Shown: positions 1 to 9,431, numbered from the stretch's first letter. The stretch is 64,000 nt of DNA from Lachnospiraceae bacterium (GCA_030523275.1 JAUNIX010000004.1:1-64000); one strand, 5' to 3'. Numbers and translations: made by a program. Notes: generated from the letters alone by a model not told the origin.

Positions 1-361
1 TCTTAATCATAGATCTTCCTAAAGGACCTTTTGGAAGCATACCTTTTACTGCAAGGTAGATAACATCTTCTGGCTTTTTCGCCAATTTTTCTTTTAATGT
101 TGTTTCTCTCATACCACCTACATAATCAGAGTGATTGTAGTAGATTTTCTGATCTAATTTTTTACCTGTTACTTTGATTTTGTCTGCGTTGATAACAACA
201 ACATAATCACCTGTATCAATGTGTGGTGTATAAGTTGGTTTGTTTTTACCTCTTAAAATCTTTGCAATCTCAGAAGCTAAACGTCCTAATGTATGTCCTG
301 TAGCGTCAACTACATACCATTCTCTGTTAATTGTTGATGGGCTAGCCATATAACTTTTCAT
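1..361 (-). CDS. rplM: 50S ribosomal protein L13 (3' end outside window)
   Basis: L13 of the large ribosomal subunit, an early 23S rRNA binder. The 120 visible codons start [20 protein letters not shown] and include the family motif [14 protein letters not shown]. The last visible residues, GPLGRSMIK, are the typical L13 C-terminal third, so about 20-25 residues are missing beyond base 1. An AAGGAGG site lies just upstream of the ATG at 359-361. In Firmicutes rplM is followed by rpsI, which would lie outside the window. It has its own promoter (543-571), so it need not depend on truA transcription. Confidence 0.97.
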   Translation of the reverse strand, partial: MKSYMASPSTINREWYVVDATGHTLGRLASEIAKILRGKNKPTYTPHIDTGDYVVVINADKIKVTGKKLDQKIYYNHSDYVGGMRETTLKEKLAKKPEDVIYLAVKGMLPKGPLGRSMIK

Positions 362-542
362 GGTGTTCCTCCTTAAATTGTTAAATCGAATCATTCATCA
401 TTGTTCATAAAGATTCATATTCCATCCAGACATTCTCCATTCAATGTCCTTTGAATATGCGGATTTTCATCCATTGTATATTGAAAATATTCAAACCGGG
501 GCTGTGGCTGAATACTTTTCACACATGTCGTCACATTGAATT
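362..542 (-). promoter_or_regulatory. 5' untranslated leader of rplM
   Basis: About 175 nt lie between the likely transcription start near 536 and the rplM start codon. The stretch has no gene and holds several short inverted repeats around TTGAATAT and CATTGAA. Bacillus rplM has an autoregulatory L13 leader; this one could be its counterpart, but I could not match it to that consensus by eye, so the role is an inference. Confidence 0.3.
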
Positions 543-571
543 ATTATATAACACGCTTCCCCGCGTGTCAA
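543..571 (-). promoter_or_regulatory. consensus sigma-A promoter of rplM
   Basis: Read on the minus strand, a perfect -35 box TTGACA (566-571) and a perfect -10 box TATAAT (543-548) are separated by exactly 17 bp. It lies directly after the truA stop codon and points at rplM. This predicts strong, growth-rate-type transcription of rplM-rpsI independent of the upstream genes. Confidence 0.85.
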
Positions 572-586
572 GCCATTTTATGTTGA

Positions 587-1324
587 TTATAAATATTCAA
601 TTCCAACCAATGTCAAACCCTTCGCCGGTACTTTTGGCCCCGCTTTTGTTCGGTCTTTTGCGTCCATAATTTCCTGTACATATTCTGGTGGATAAACTCC
701 CAATCCGACTTTAATCAGCGTTCCAACGATAATCCTTACCATATTATAAAGAAATCCATTGCCAGAAATTCGAATTTTTACGATATTTCCTTCTTTATAC
801 ACATCAAGATCATAAATTGTACGCACTGTTGTAAGTGCCTGACCTCTGGCAGAACAAAAACTTTTAAAATCATGTTCCCCTTTTATTATTTCTGCTGCTT
901 TTTGCATTTCTTCTATTCTAAGAGGTAAGAATACAAAATGGCTATAGCGACTTTTTAATGGATTTTCAAATTTAGCATTATAAATCTGATATTCATAAGT
1001 CTTTCGTGTATCACAGTATCGTGGATGAAAGTCATCCGCAACCTGACACGAAGACTGAATCACGATGTCATCTGGTAATCTTTGATTTAGGGCATAACTT
1101 AGTTTATCACCAGGAATATTTGTCTCCGAATCAAACACCGCCACATTTCCCATAGCATGTACTCCGGAATCTGTTCGACTTGCCCCGATCACCTTAATAT
1201 CTTCGCGGAGCAGTTCACTCAGTTTTTTATTGATTACTTCTTCCACCGTGATACCATTTGGTTGAATCTGCCAACCACAATAATGCGTACCATCATAGGC
1301 AATTACTAATTTAAATCGTTTCAT
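587..1324 (-). CDS. truA: tRNA pseudouridine(38-40) synthase TruA
   Basis: TruA isomerises uridines 38-40 in the anticodon stem of many tRNAs. The 245-residue protein opens with KRFKLVIAYDGTHYCGWQ and carries the catalytic loop SRTDSGVHA with Asp52; the C-terminal half has the usual NGFLYNMVRIIVGTLI helix. I chose the ATG at 1322-1324, which has AAGGAG at 5-6 nt. A GTG six bases upstream abuts the ribosome binding site and is unlikely. It is the last gene of the ecfA1-ecfA2-ecfT-truA unit, with its binding site overlapping the ecfT stop codon. Confidence 0.95.
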   Translation of the reverse strand: MKRFKLVIAYDGTHYCGWQIQPNGITVEEVINKKLSELLREDIKVIGASRTDSGVHAMGNVAVFDSETNIPGDKLSYALNQRLPDDIVIQSSCQVADDFHPRYCDTRKTYEYQIYNAKFENPLKSRYSHFVFLPLRIEEMQKAAEIIKGEHDFKSFCSARGQALTTVRTIYDLDVYKEGNIVKIRISGNGFLYNMVRIIVGTLIKVGLGVYPPEYVQEIMDAKDRTKAGPKVPAKGLTLVGIEYL

Positions 1325-1333
1325 AAGCACTCC

Positions 1334-2134
1334 TTATGACCAAAGTCTCATTGCGATCATCACGAATAAATATCCCCAAAGTAACACGTAAATAATATAA
1401 TCACGTTTCTGATAAACCAATGGTTTCATTTTGGTACGCCCTTCTCCACCATGATAACAACGGGATTCCATTGCCATTGCCAAATCGGTTGCCCGACGCA
1501 CCGAAGATATAAATAGTGGCACTAAGACAGGAACGACACTTTTAACCTTCTTGATCAGATTTCCCTGATCAAATTCTGCTCCACGTGCCATTTGTGCTTT
1601 CATGATCTTATCCAATTCTTCTGTTAATATCGGGATAAAACGTAATGCAATCGACATCATCATCGCAATTTCATGCACTGGAATATTTATTTTCTTCAAT
1701 GGACCAAGAAGCTTTTCCATACCATCAGTCAATTGGTTTGGCGTTGTTGTCAACGTCATCAGAGAAGAACCTAAAATCAGAAAAACTAAACGAATTGCCA
1801 TGAAAATCGCTGTCTGCAACCCCTCTCGTGTAATATCGCAAAATCCCAGATCAAGGATTACTTTTCCCGGTATAAAAAACATATTTAAAAATACTGAAAA
1901 TAACAAAATCGTAAAGACTGCTTTTAATCCTCGCACCATATAAGAAAATGGAACCGTAGATATTTTTATCACAACTGCTAAAAATATTGCCGCCAACACA
2001 TAAGCAGGTATTGATTTGCACACGAATAAAGATATAATATACAAAACGGTTCCTACGATTTTGGTTCTTGGGTCAAGATGATGCAAGAGGGAATCTGCTC
2101 TATAATATTGTCCTAATGTAATATCTCTCATCAT
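1334..2134 (-). CDS. ecfT: ECF transporter transmembrane component EcfT
   Basis: EcfT is the shared membrane scaffold of energy-coupling-factor (group II) vitamin importers; it couples EcfA1/EcfA2 ATP hydrolysis to exchangeable S components encoded elsewhere. The 266-residue protein has about five to six hydrophobic helices and the conserved coupling segment with ARGAEF followed by ATDLAMAMESRCY, where the paired Ala-Arg-x motifs contact the ATPases. Its ATG overlaps the ecfA2 stop (ATGA), implying translational coupling. No S component is next to it, as expected for a shared group II module. Confidence 0.95.
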   Translation of the reverse strand: MMRDITLGQYYRADSLLHHLDPRTKIVGTVLYIISLFVCKSIPAYVLAAIFLAVVIKISTVPFSYMVRGLKAVFTILLFSVFLNMFFIPGKVILDLGFCDITREGLQTAIFMAIRLVFLILGSSLMTLTTTPNQLTDGMEKLLGPLKKINIPVHEIAMMMSIALRFIPILTEELDKIMKAQMARGAEFDQGNLIKKVKSVVPVLVPLFISSVRRATDLAMAMESRCYHGGEGRTKMKPLVYQKRDYIIYVLLWGYLFVMIAMRLWS

Positions 2135-2991
2135 AATTCATGTTCCTTCTTCCAGGTCTGTAAAATTTGTTCTTTCGCCTCTGACAGTGTAATGGCTGGT
2201 TTTATATCTTCATTAAAAAATCCTTTTGCCCTTAGATCATCCGTTAAATACGAATAAAATGGTGCAGAAAGTCCCATTTTTTCTAACTCTTCTTTATGTT
2301 CAAACACTTTTCTTGGAATATCATCATATTTTAGATGCCCTTTATCCATAACCAAAATTCGATCAACATAATCTGCTATCTCTTCCATGGAATGAGAAAC
2401 TAAAATAATAGTAATTCCTTTTTCCTCATGCAAACTTTTCAATAAATCAAGAATTTGATCTCGTCCAATAGGGTCTAGTCCCGCTGTCGGTTCATCCAGT
2501 ATGAAATATTCTGGCTGCATTGCCAAAATTCCAGCAATCGCAACTCTTCGTTTTTGCCCACCGGACAGTTCAAACGGTGATTTCTCATAATAATCTTCAC
2601 CCAATCCAACCAGATTTAGAGCTTCTTTCGCGCGCTTTTCAATCTCCTCTTCTGACAATCCCAAATTCTTAGGGCCAAAACATACATCATCAAGTACAGT
2701 CACTTCAAAGAGCTGATGTTCCGGATATTGAAAGGATAATCCGACTTTTCCTCTTAGTTCTTTTAATGGATACCCTGCCGCATGGATATTTTGATCATCA
2801 AATAAAACACGACCACTGCTTGGCTCCATCAGACCATTAAAATGCTGAATCAATGTTGATTTACCTGATCCCGTATGCCCAACGATCCCGATAAATTCAC
2901 CTTTATGAATTTCTAAATTGATATGTGACAGCGCCTTTTTTGAATTTCCGTCTCTATATTTGTAGCTCACATCTTCTAATTTAATTGACAT
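2131..2991 (-). CDS. ecfA2: ECF transporter ATPase EcfA2
   Basis: Second ATPase of the ECF importer. The 286-residue protein shows Walker A GHTGSGKST (residues 38-46), Q-loop, signature LSGGQKRR, Walker B YFILDEPTAGLD and the switch histidine in ILVSHSMEE. The C-terminal extension is typical of EcfA proteins. It overlaps ecfA1 by 16 bp and ecfT by 4 bp, so the three products are probably made in matched amounts. The call to EcfA2 rather than EcfA1 rests on gene order and sequence feel. Confidence 0.94.
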   Translation of the reverse strand: MSIKLEDVSYKYRDGNSKKALSHINLEIHKGEFIGIVGHTGSGKSTLIQHFNGLMEPSSGRVLFDDQNIHAAGYPLKELRGKVGLSFQYPEHQLFEVTVLDDVCFGPKNLGLSEEEIEKRAKEALNLVGLGEDYYEKSPFELSGGQKRRVAIAGILAMQPEYFILDEPTAGLDPIGRDQILDLLKSLHEEKGITIILVSHSMEEIADYVDRILVMDKGHLKYDDIPRKVFEHKEELEKMGLSAPFYSYLTDDLRAKGFFNEDIKPAITLSEAKEQILQTWKKEHEL

Positions 2992-3827
2992 ATTGCTTCC
3001 ACCAATTCCTCTTTTGTCATAATCTTATCTGGCAATGGCATTCCTTCCTGCCTTAATTCATATGCCATTTCCGTTGCATGTGGAACCTCGAGACCATATC
3101 CTTTCAGTTCTTCTACCTGCGAAAATACTTCTGTCGGCGCTCCACTCATTACAACCTTACCATGATCCATAACAAATATTTTATCTGCATCAACGACTTC
3201 TTCCATCTTATGGGTAATCAAAATAATCGTAATCCCTTTTTCTTTATTTAACTCATGAATTGTCCGAATGACATCCATTCTTCCTTTCGGATCTAACATC
3301 GCTGTTGGTTCATCTAAAATAATACACTCTGGGCGCATAGCAAGAATTCCCGCAATCGCGATTCTTTGCTTCTGTCCCCCTGACAGACAATTCGGAGAAT
3401 CCATTCGATAAGCAGTCATTCCAACTGCCTCTAAACTCTCAGCAACTCGATCCCATATTTTTTCGGTCGGCACTCCGATATTCTCTGGACCAAATGCTAC
3501 ATCTTCCTCGACAATATTGCCGATAATCTGGTTATCCGGATTTTGTAAGACAATACCTGCACTTTGTCTAATGCGCCAAATTTCTTCCTCATTTCTTGTA
3601 TCCATGCCTCTGACATAGACCGCTCCATCTGTCGGTTGCAATAATCCAGTGATATGTTTTGCTAACGAAGATTTTCCGGAACCATTATGTCCTAATACGG
3701 CTATAAACTGACCCTCTTCCACTTCCATATTCACGCCGTCAATGGCATCGATTGTCTCTACTACTTCGCCATTATCATCTTTTCGCGTGAATTGATGAAT
3801 CAGGTCTTTAATCTGAACTATATTCAT
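2976..3827 (-). CDS. ecfA1: ECF transporter ATPase EcfA1
   Basis: First ATPase of the ECF vitamin importer, 283 residues. Walker A is GHNGSGKSS (46-54), the signature is LSGGQKQRIAIAG and Walker B is CIILDEPTAMLD. It heads the ecfA1-ecfA2-ecfT-truA unit. In many Firmicutes this unit follows rplQ directly; here 2.5 kb with two opposite-strand genes separates them, and the operon appears to have acquired its own promoter at 3873-3901. Confidence 0.94.
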   Translation of the reverse strand: MNIVQIKDLIHQFTRKDDNGEVVETIDAIDGVNMEVEEGQFIAVLGHNGSGKSSLAKHITGLLQPTDGAVYVRGMDTRNEEEIWRIRQSAGIVLQNPDNQIIGNIVEEDVAFGPENIGVPTEKIWDRVAESLEAVGMTAYRMDSPNCLSGGQKQRIAIAGILAMRPECIILDEPTAMLDPKGRMDVIRTIHELNKEKGITIILITHKMEEVVDADKIFVMDHGKVVMSGAPTEVFSQVEELKGYGLEVPHATEMAYELRQEGMPLPDKIMTKEELVEAICQLN

Positions 3828-3872
3828 TCTTTCCTTACCTCATATCTGAAAACTTTTGTTTCCTAATTATTC

Positions 3873-3901
3873 AGTATAACACAAGATTGCATATAAAAAA
3901 A
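3873..3901 (-). promoter_or_regulatory. probable extended -10 promoter of the ecfA1 operon
   Basis: Minus-strand TGTTATACT (TG-N-TATACT, -10 at 3873-3878) forms an extended -10 element 45-50 bp upstream of ecfA1. The spacing puts the -35 region in the T-rich tract of the neighbouring hairpin, which is a poor match to TTGACA. Some promoter is needed here because transcription from rplQ is blocked by a strong terminator. Confidence 0.45.
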
Positions 3902-3923
3902 GAATCTCGTGAAACGAGATTCT
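3894..3923 (-). terminator. intrinsic terminator-like hairpin upstream of ecfA1
   Basis: A perfect 10-bp stem AGAATCTCGT/ACGAGATTCT (3901-3923, 3-nt loop) is followed on the minus strand by seven Ts. It would stop minus-strand transcription coming from behind the divergent ABC exporter genes, just before the ecf promoter. No minus-strand gene lies immediately upstream of it, so it probably insulates the locus. Confidence 0.6.
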
Positions 3924-4090
3924 GTCTTTATTATACAGTCTCGCCATCAAAAAGATACAATTTTTTAGAAAACAAATGAAATATTTATCATAAACACGAT
4001 ATCACAATTCCCTCATTGTTTCTTCACAAAACAGTCACAATTTTTTTGTAATTTTAAATTGAAAAATAATTACCAAAAAAAGGAGGACTT

Positions 4091-5584
4091 ATGTACTTAT
4101 TAAAAAATGCATGGAAAAATGTCATTCGTTCGAAAGGACGAAATTTATTGATTGGATTGATTGTTTTTGTCATAGCAACCTCTGCATGTATTTCTCTATC
4201 CATTCGAGAAGCTGCGGAAAATGCAAAAACCAGTGGTTTGGAAAACGCAGAGATCACTGGACAAATTACAGTCGATCGCCAATCAATGATGAAATCAATG
4301 GGAGAATCCGGTGCCGACCGATCTCAAATGCAAAATCAAATGACCCAGATACAAGGTTTATCCATTAGTGATCTGAAAAAATACGCGAAAGCGAAATCCG
4401 TCAAAAATTTTTATTACACAATAACCGCCTCATTAAACGGAAATTCCATCGAAGCAGTTAATTCGAGTGATACTTCTAATAATAATGATCCTGACACTTC
4501 TAACATTCCAAGCGGCAATGGACATAGAATGCAAAATCAAGGAGATTTTTCATTAATTGGATACAGCGATGAAGATGCTATGACAAACTTTATCAACGGA
4601 ACCTGCAAAATGACCGAAGGAGATATATTTGCAGAGGGCACATCCGAGAAAGTATGTATTATCAGCGATGAACTTGCCACTTATAATTCTTTAAAAGTTG
4701 GCAATACAATCAAACTGGAAAGTCCTACAGAGGAAGGAAAAGTCATTTCTCTTAAAATCGTCGGTATTTATCACAATAGTAGTTCCACTGCCGGAGAAAA
4801 CGGTGTCATGAATCGTTTTAACGCCAGTGCAGACCCTGCTAATCAGATTTATACTAGCTATCAGGCGTTGAATGCTTTGACAAAAGATAGTGATTCTATC
4901 AAGACACAGACTAATGGAACTTATGTATTTGCCGATTTAGATGCTTACGAAACATTTCAGGACGATGTGAAAGATATGGGACTTGATGACTCCTATGCCG
5001 TCGTTTCTCAAGATGTGAATAACTACGAACAAAGCTTATTACCTCTGGAAAATTTGAGTAAGTTTGCATCCTACTTTTTTGCTATCATATTAATCATTGG
5101 AGCTATTATTTTGGCTGTGATCAATATGTTTAACATCCAGGAAAGAAAATATGAAATTGGTGTCTTAACTGCCATTGGTATGAAAAAATGGAAAGTATGT
5201 ACGCAGTTTATGATCGAACTATTTTTTGTAACTCTATTTGCAATGGTAATCGGATTAGGTGTTGGAAGTGCTACATCCGTTCCTGTTTCAAATCATTTGC
5301 TTGCATCACAAATCGAGAGTCAACAAGAACAAATGGAAAACCAAGAAAGTAATTTTGGCAGAAGAGAAATGAATCATGACAATAAGGCTGGTCCAGGCCA
5401 ACGACACGGTGGAATTATGACACAAACCGTTGATTATGTATCTGATATTTCCGCCACTGTAAATATGACAGTAATCGCTAAACTGTTTGGTGTCGGTATT
5501 TTACTGACCGTCTTATCCAGTCTTATTTCGGTCATTTTTGTTGTCCGATATGAACCACTGAAAATATTAACAAACCGCAGTTAG
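4091..5584 (+). CDS. FtsX/MacB-type ABC transporter permease
   Basis: Permease of a type VII (MacB/LolCDE-like) ABC exporter, 497 residues. One membrane helix sits at about residues 16-36, then a large Ser/Asn/Met/Gln-rich extracytoplasmic domain (about 40-315), then three C-terminal helices (about 325-350, 372-400, 460-490) characteristic of the FtsX family. An Asn/Gln/Met-rich hydrophilic stretch lies between the last helices. A good AAAGGAGG site precedes the ATG. Its stop codon overlaps the ribosome binding site of the partner ATPase. Cargo is unknown; relatives export peptides, antibiotics or lipids, or transmit signals. Confidence 0.85.
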   Translation: MYLLKNAWKNVIRSKGRNLLIGLIVFVIATSACISLSIREAAENAKTSGLENAEITGQITVDRQSMMKSMGESGADRSQMQNQMTQIQGLSISDLKKYAKAKSVKNFYYTITASLNGNSIEAVNSSDTSNNNDPDTSNIPSGNGHRMQNQGDFSLIGYSDEDAMTNFINGTCKMTEGDIFAEGTSEKVCIISDELATYNSLKVGNTIKLESPTEEGKVISLKIVGIYHNSSSTAGENGVMNRFNASADPANQIYTSYQALNALTKDSDSIKTQTNGTYVFADLDAYETFQDDVKDMGLDDSYAVVSQDVNNYEQSLLPLENLSKFASYFFAIILIIGAIILAVINMFNIQERKYEIGVLTAIGMKKWKVCTQFMIELFFVTLFAMVIGLGVGSATSVPVSNHLLASQIESQQEQMENQESNFGRREMNHDNKAGPGQRHGGIMTQTVDYVSDISATVNMTVIAKLFGVGILLTVLSSLISVIFVVRYEPLKILTNRS

Positions 5585-5593
5585 GAGGTTTAC

Positions 5594-6232
5594 ATGAGCA
5601 GTATTCTAACTTTAAATGATATCGCCTATTCCTATGAGGGAAGCAGAAAAAATGTATTCGAACACTTATCCTATAAATTTAAAAAAGGGAAAATATACGC
5701 CATTGTCGGTCGATCCGGTGCCGGTAAAACAACGTTACTCTCCCTATTATCTGGTTTAGAACGTCCAACAAACGGAACGATTTTCTTTAAAAATCAGGAC
5801 ATCAGTCAAATTGACCGTTATCAATACCGTAGCCAGTATGTAGGTATTATATTCCAAAGTTTTAATCTTCTTTCCCATTTAACTGCTGTGGAAAATGTTA
5901 TTTTATCCATGGATGTATCTGGCATCAAACATCCCGATAAAAAAGGGAAAGCTTTCGAACTTCTAGAGAAAGTAGGGTTAAGCAAGGATGAGGCTAAACG
6001 CCGTGTTTTAAAACTTTCAGGCGGTCAGCAGCAAAGAGTGGCCATTGCAAGAGCATTATCCTATGATCCGGAAATTATCCTTGCAGATGAGCCAACGGGC
6101 AATCTTGATAAAGAAACAGAAGATGCTATTATGCAGATATTTAAAACACTTGCACAAGAAGGAAAATGCATCATTCTAGTGACACATTCAAAAGAAGTGG
6201 CAGAACAAGCAGACGAAATTAAAAAATTATAA
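5594..6232 (+). CDS. ABC transporter ATP-binding protein, LolD/MacB type
   Basis: ATPase partner of the preceding permease, 212 residues. Walker A is GRSGAGKTT (39-47), the signature is LSGGQQQRVAIARAL, Walker B is IILADEPTGNLD and the switch is VTHSKE, all typical of the LolD/MacB/BceA subgroup. The ribosome binding site TAGGAGG includes the permease stop codon. The pair ends at a long bidirectional terminator. No two-component system is adjacent, so it is not an obvious Bce-type resistance module. Confidence 0.9.
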   Translation: MSSILTLNDIAYSYEGSRKNVFEHLSYKFKKGKIYAIVGRSGAGKTTLLSLLSGLERPTNGTIFFKNQDISQIDRYQYRSQYVGIIFQSFNLLSHLTAVENVILSMDVSGIKHPDKKGKAFELLEKVGLSKDEAKRRVLKLSGGQQQRVAIARALSYDPEIILADEPTGNLDKETEDAIMQIFKTLAQEGKCIILVTHSKEVAEQADEIKKL

Positions 6233-6274
6233 TATCTCGCATCTTTAATGCTCGCGGTGAGACTAGCGTCTCAT

Positions 6275-6344
6275 AATAAAAGAAATAAAAAAATCCCTGA
6301 AAAAGTATATATATTTTTTCAGGGATTTTTTTATTTCTTTTATT
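6275..6344. terminator. bidirectional terminator between ABC exporter and rplQ
   Basis: A nearly perfect stem of about 30 bp (6275-6305 with 6314-6344) has the core ATCCCTGAAAAA/TTTTTTCAGGGAT and A/T tracts on both sides, so it can stop transcription in both directions. It closes the exporter operon on the plus strand and the giant ribosomal operon on the minus strand. Confidence 0.9.
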
Positions 6345-6359
6345 GCGTGACTTGGCAGT

Positions 6360-6896
6360 TTATACCAACTCAAGTAATACTTCCATTGCTGCGTCACCTT
6401 TACGCTGACCAATTTTAACGATTCTTGTGTAACCACCGTTACGTCCTTCGTATTTTGGTCCGTATTCGTCGAATAATTTAGCTGTTAAATCAACTTTCTT
6501 TGTATTCGCTTTTTTACCAGCTGCAGCTTCAGGAACTTCAGTTACAGGATATAAAACTTTTAACATCTGTCTTCTTGCATGTAAACGAGAAGGTTTGTCT
6601 TTTTTGATTTCTTTCTGAACTGTTTCGTATACTGTTACTTTTTTACCATCAACAACTTCTTTGACTCTCTTGCCATCTTTGTCTTTCTTAGCAACTTTTG
6701 CGTCAACGGTTACTGTTTCGAAGTTGTCTTTTTCTTTTACTGCTAATGCGATTAAGCCTTCTGCAATTTTACGAACTTCTTTTGCTCTTGCTTCTGTTGT
6801 AATGATCTTTCCATTATAAATTAAGCTTGTTACCTGTCCACGTAATAAAGCTTTTCTCTGATCAGATGTTCTTCCTAATTTTCTATATTTTGCCAT
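6360..6896 (-). CDS. rplQ: 50S ribosomal protein L17, long form
   Basis: L17 of the large subunit, last gene of the S10-spc-alpha operon. It starts MAKYRKLGRTSDQRKALLR and ends with the conserved NGGYTRIVKIGQRKGDAAMEVLLEL. At 178 residues it is about 50 longer than the usual 113-130, because of a lysine-rich insert at about residues 58-120 (KKDKDGKRVKEVVDGKKV and following). The flanking core is intact, so the insert is probably a lineage trait. A GGAGG site lies upstream. Confidence 0.96.
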   Translation of the reverse strand: MAKYRKLGRTSDQRKALLRGQVTSLIYNGKIITTEARAKEVRKIAEGLIALAVKEKDNFETVTVDAKVAKKDKDGKRVKEVVDGKKVTVYETVQKEIKKDKPSRLHARRQMLKVLYPVTEVPEAAAGKKANTKKVDLTAKLFDEYGPKYEGRNGGYTRIVKIGQRKGDAAMEVLLELV

Positions 6897-6967
6897 TGTA
6901 TTGACCTCCTATTGTTTTTTCGCCATGCCTACTTCGTCCTTCGGCTTAAGCGGGTCTGTTATTGTCT

Positions 6968-7927
6968 TTATTCTTCACTTGAATTAAGTGATAAACCTAA
7001 TTCTTTTAATTTTGCTAAAACTTCTTCTAATGACTTACGTCCTAAGTTACGAACTTTCATCATATCTTCCGGAGTTTTATTTGTTAACTCTTCTACTGTA
7101 TTAATTCCAGCTCTCTTTAAGCAGTTATAAGAACGAACAGATAATTCTAATTCATCAATGTTCATTTCTAATACTTTTTCTTTTTCATCGTCTTCTTTTT
7201 CAACCATAACTTCTGCAGATTTTGCATTTTCAGAAAGGTCTACGAATAAATTCAGATGTTCACAAAGAACTTTTGCTGCTAAACTAACTGCTTCATCTGG
7301 AGATAATGTACCATTTGAGAAAACATCTAAAGTTAATTTATCATAATCGGTAATCTGGCCTACACGTGTATTTTCTACTGTTAAGTTTACACGTTCAACT
7401 GGAGTGTAAATTGCATCTACTGCAATTTCATCGATAGATGCATCTTCGCGTTTTCCCTTGTCAGCACCAACATATCCACGTCCATTGGTAATGGTCAGTT
7501 CCATATCTAATCTGCTATCCAAACCACCACTCAAAGTAGCGATGACTAAATCTGGATTTAAGATCTCAATATCACTATCTACGTTAATATCCCCTGCTGT
7601 TACGACACCTTCACCAGAGAATTCAATATATGCTGTTTTTGGCTCGTTAGAAGAGCTGTTATTCTTAATAGCTAACTCTTTGATGTTCATGATGATTTCA
7701 GTCACATCTTCTTTTACGCCTGGGATTGAACTAAATTCATGTAAAACCCCTTTGATCTTAACAGCGCTCACTGCGGATCCAGGTAAGGAAGACAACATAA
7801 TTCTTCTTAAAGAATTACCCAAAGTTGTACCATAACCTCTTTCTAACGGTTCTACTACAAAACGTCCATAACGATTATCTTCGGAAATTTCAACAATCTC
7901 AATTCTTGGTTTTTCAAATTCAAACAT
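6968..7927 (-). CDS. rpoA: DNA-directed RNA polymerase alpha subunit
   Basis: Alpha subunit, scaffold for polymerase assembly and contact for UP elements and activators. The 319-residue protein starts [14 protein letters not shown], preceded by AGGAGGG; an in-frame extension of 25 codons upstream has no binding site and unusual composition, so it was dropped. Residues 1 to about 230 form the dimerising N-terminal domain ([24 protein letters not shown]). An acidic linker follows, then the helix-hairpin-helix C-terminal domain with [20 protein letters not shown]. It lies between rpsD and rplQ. Confidence 0.97.
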   Translation of the reverse strand: MFEFEKPRIEIVEISEDNRYGRFVVEPLERGYGTTLGNSLRRIMLSSLPGSAVSAVKIKGVLHEFSSIPGVKEDVTEIIMNIKELAIKNNSSSNEPKTAYIEFSGEGVVTAGDINVDSDIEILNPDLVIATLSGGLDSRLDMELTITNGRGYVGADKGKREDASIDEIAVDAIYTPVERVNLTVENTRVGQITDYDKLTLDVFSNGTLSPDEAVSLAAKVLCEHLNLFVDLSENAKSAEVMVEKEDDEKEKVLEMNIDELELSVRSYNCLKRAGINTVEELTNKTPEDMMKVRNLGRKSLEEVLAKLKELGLSLNSSEE

Positions 7928-8019
7928 TCCCGGCCCTCCTTGTGGGTTCAGTGTTTTTGAGGGTTTACATGCAGAAAAGCCGGCAGAATCTAGTTCTGCC
8001 AACTACTGCGATTAAATTA

Positions 8020-8610
8020 TTATTTAGAATATAACTCGACGATCAGTGTTTCGTTTACTGGTACATCAATTTCTTCTCTTGTTGGTACTTCTTTTACAAC
8101 ACCTTTTAAGTTTTCATGGTCTGCTTCTAACCATGCAGGAACTAATCTTCCTTCTGTTACTTCTAAGATGTCTTTATATCTCTGAGAACCTTTTGCTTTT
8201 TCTTTAATTTCGATCACATCGCCAACTTTTACCTGGTAAGATGGGATATTGACTGTCTTACCATTTACTAATACATGTTTGTGGTCAACGATCTGTCTAC
8301 ATTCTTTTCTAGTTCTACCATATCCTAAACGGAACATAACATTATCTAATCTTAATTCTAATAATGTCATTAAGTTAGGACCTGTTAAACCACGCATTTT
8401 TTCAGCTTTAGCATAGTAGTTTCTAAATGGTTTTTCTAATACACCATAGATGAATTTTGCTTTCTGTTTTTCACGAAGCTGTAAACCATATTCACTTACT
8501 TTACGTCCTCTGCGGGCATTTCTATTAGATTTTTTATCAATTCCTAAATATACTGGGTCTAAAGCTAAAGATCTACATCTTTTTAAGACGGGAGTTCTAT
8601 CTACTGCCAT
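8020..8610 (-). CDS. rpsD: 30S ribosomal protein S4
   Basis: S4 nucleates 30S assembly by binding the 5' domain of 16S rRNA and in many bacteria represses its own operon. The 196-residue protein has the N-terminal S4 domain (RCRSLALDP...) and the S4 RNA-binding fold [23 protein letters not shown]. It carries one Cys only, so it is the zinc-free (C-minus) form. An 93-bp spacer with a 7-bp hairpin (GGCAGAA/TTCTGCC, 7982-8000) separates it from rpoA. Confidence 0.97.
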   Translation of the reverse strand: MAVDRTPVLKRCRSLALDPVYLGIDKKSNRNARRGRKVSEYGLQLREKQKAKFIYGVLEKPFRNYYAKAEKMRGLTGPNLMTLLELRLDNVMFRLGYGRTRKECRQIVDHKHVLVNGKTVNIPSYQVKVGDVIEIKEKAKGSQRYKDILEVTEGRLVPAWLEADHENLKGVVKEVPTREEIDVPVNETLIVELYSK

Positions 8611-8627
8611 TCTTCTAAACCTCCTGA

Positions 8628-9023
8628 TTAAACTCTTCTACGTTTTGGTGGACGACATCCGTTGTGTGGCACTGGAGTCACATCTTTGATGCTGACTACT
8701 TCCAAACCAGCAGCCTGAAGAGCTCTGATAGCAGCTTCTCTTCCAGAACCTGGACCTTTAACCATAACGTCTACTGTTTTTAAGCCATGTACTAATGCTG
8801 CTTTTGTTGCAGTTTCAGCAGCCATTTGAGCTGCATATGGTGTAGATTTTCTAGAACCTCTGAATCCTAATCCACCTGCACTTGCCCAAGAAAGAGCATT
8901 TCCTTCAGCATCAGTTAATGTAACGATTGTATTGTTAAAAGATGACTGAATGTGAGCCTGTCCATGCTGAACATTTTTCTTCACACGTTTTTTTGTCACT
9001 TTTTTAGTAACTTTCTTTGCCAT
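8628..9023 (-). CDS. rpsK: 30S ribosomal protein S11
   Basis: S11 forms part of the platform of the small subunit near the P and E sites. It has 131 residues with a lysine-rich N-terminus and the conserved blocks [16 protein letters not shown] and [20 protein letters not shown]. It lies 17 bp upstream of rpsD in the alpha cluster and has its own AGGAGG site. Confidence 0.97.
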   Translation of the reverse strand: MAKKVTKKVTKKRVKKNVQHGQAHIQSSFNNTIVTLTDAEGNALSWASAGGLGFRGSRKSTPYAAQMAAETATKAALVHGLKTVDVMVKGPGSGREAAIRALQAAGLEVVSIKDVTPVPHNGCRPPKRRRV

Positions 9024-9062
9024 TAACCTAAACCTCCTATAGGTATCCTATATTATCTATAA

Positions 9063-9431
9063 CTATTTCTTCTTATTTGCTACTGTACGTTTTGGACCCT
9101 TACGAGTTCTAGCATTAGTCTTAGTTTTCTGACCACGAACTGGCAGACCACTTCTATGACGTTTTCCTCTGTAACATCCAATTTCTTTTAATCGCTTAAT
9201 GTTCATAGCGATTTCTCTACGTAAATCACCTTCTACTACCTGTGTTTCATTGATGACAGCACTAATTCTCTTAACTTCGTCATCTGTCAAATCACGAACA
9301 CGTGTATCAAGGCTAACATTTGCTTCTGATAAAATACGTCTAGAGCTTGTAAGACCGATACCATAAATATATGTCAGTCCAATTTCTACACGTTTATCTC
9401 TTGGTAAATCAACACCTGAAATACGAGCCAT
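9063..9431 (-). CDS. rpsM: 30S ribosomal protein S13
   Basis: S13 sits in the head of the small subunit and makes bridges to the large subunit. It has 122 residues, [26 protein letters not shown] at its N-terminus region and the basic tail [28 protein letters not shown] site precedes the ATG. An unusually long structured gap separates it from rpmJ, so S13 synthesis may have extra control. Confidence 0.97.
   Translation of the reverse strand: MARISGVDLPRDKRVEIGLTYIYGIGLTSSRRILSEANVSLDTRVRDLTDDEVKRISAVINETQVVEGDLRREIAMNIKRLKEIGCYRGKRHRSGLPVRGQKTKTNARTRKGPKRTVANKKK

Noticed and set aside
451..669. Plus-strand frame of 72 codons across the rplM leader
   Set aside because: It lies over the rplM promoter and the end of truA, has no ribosome binding site and a composition unlike its neighbours.
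7928..8002. 25-codon N-terminal extension of rpoA
   Set aside because: The internal ATG has AGGAGGG and gives the universal [10 protein letters not shown] start; the extension contains a hairpin and Pro/Gly-rich odd composition.
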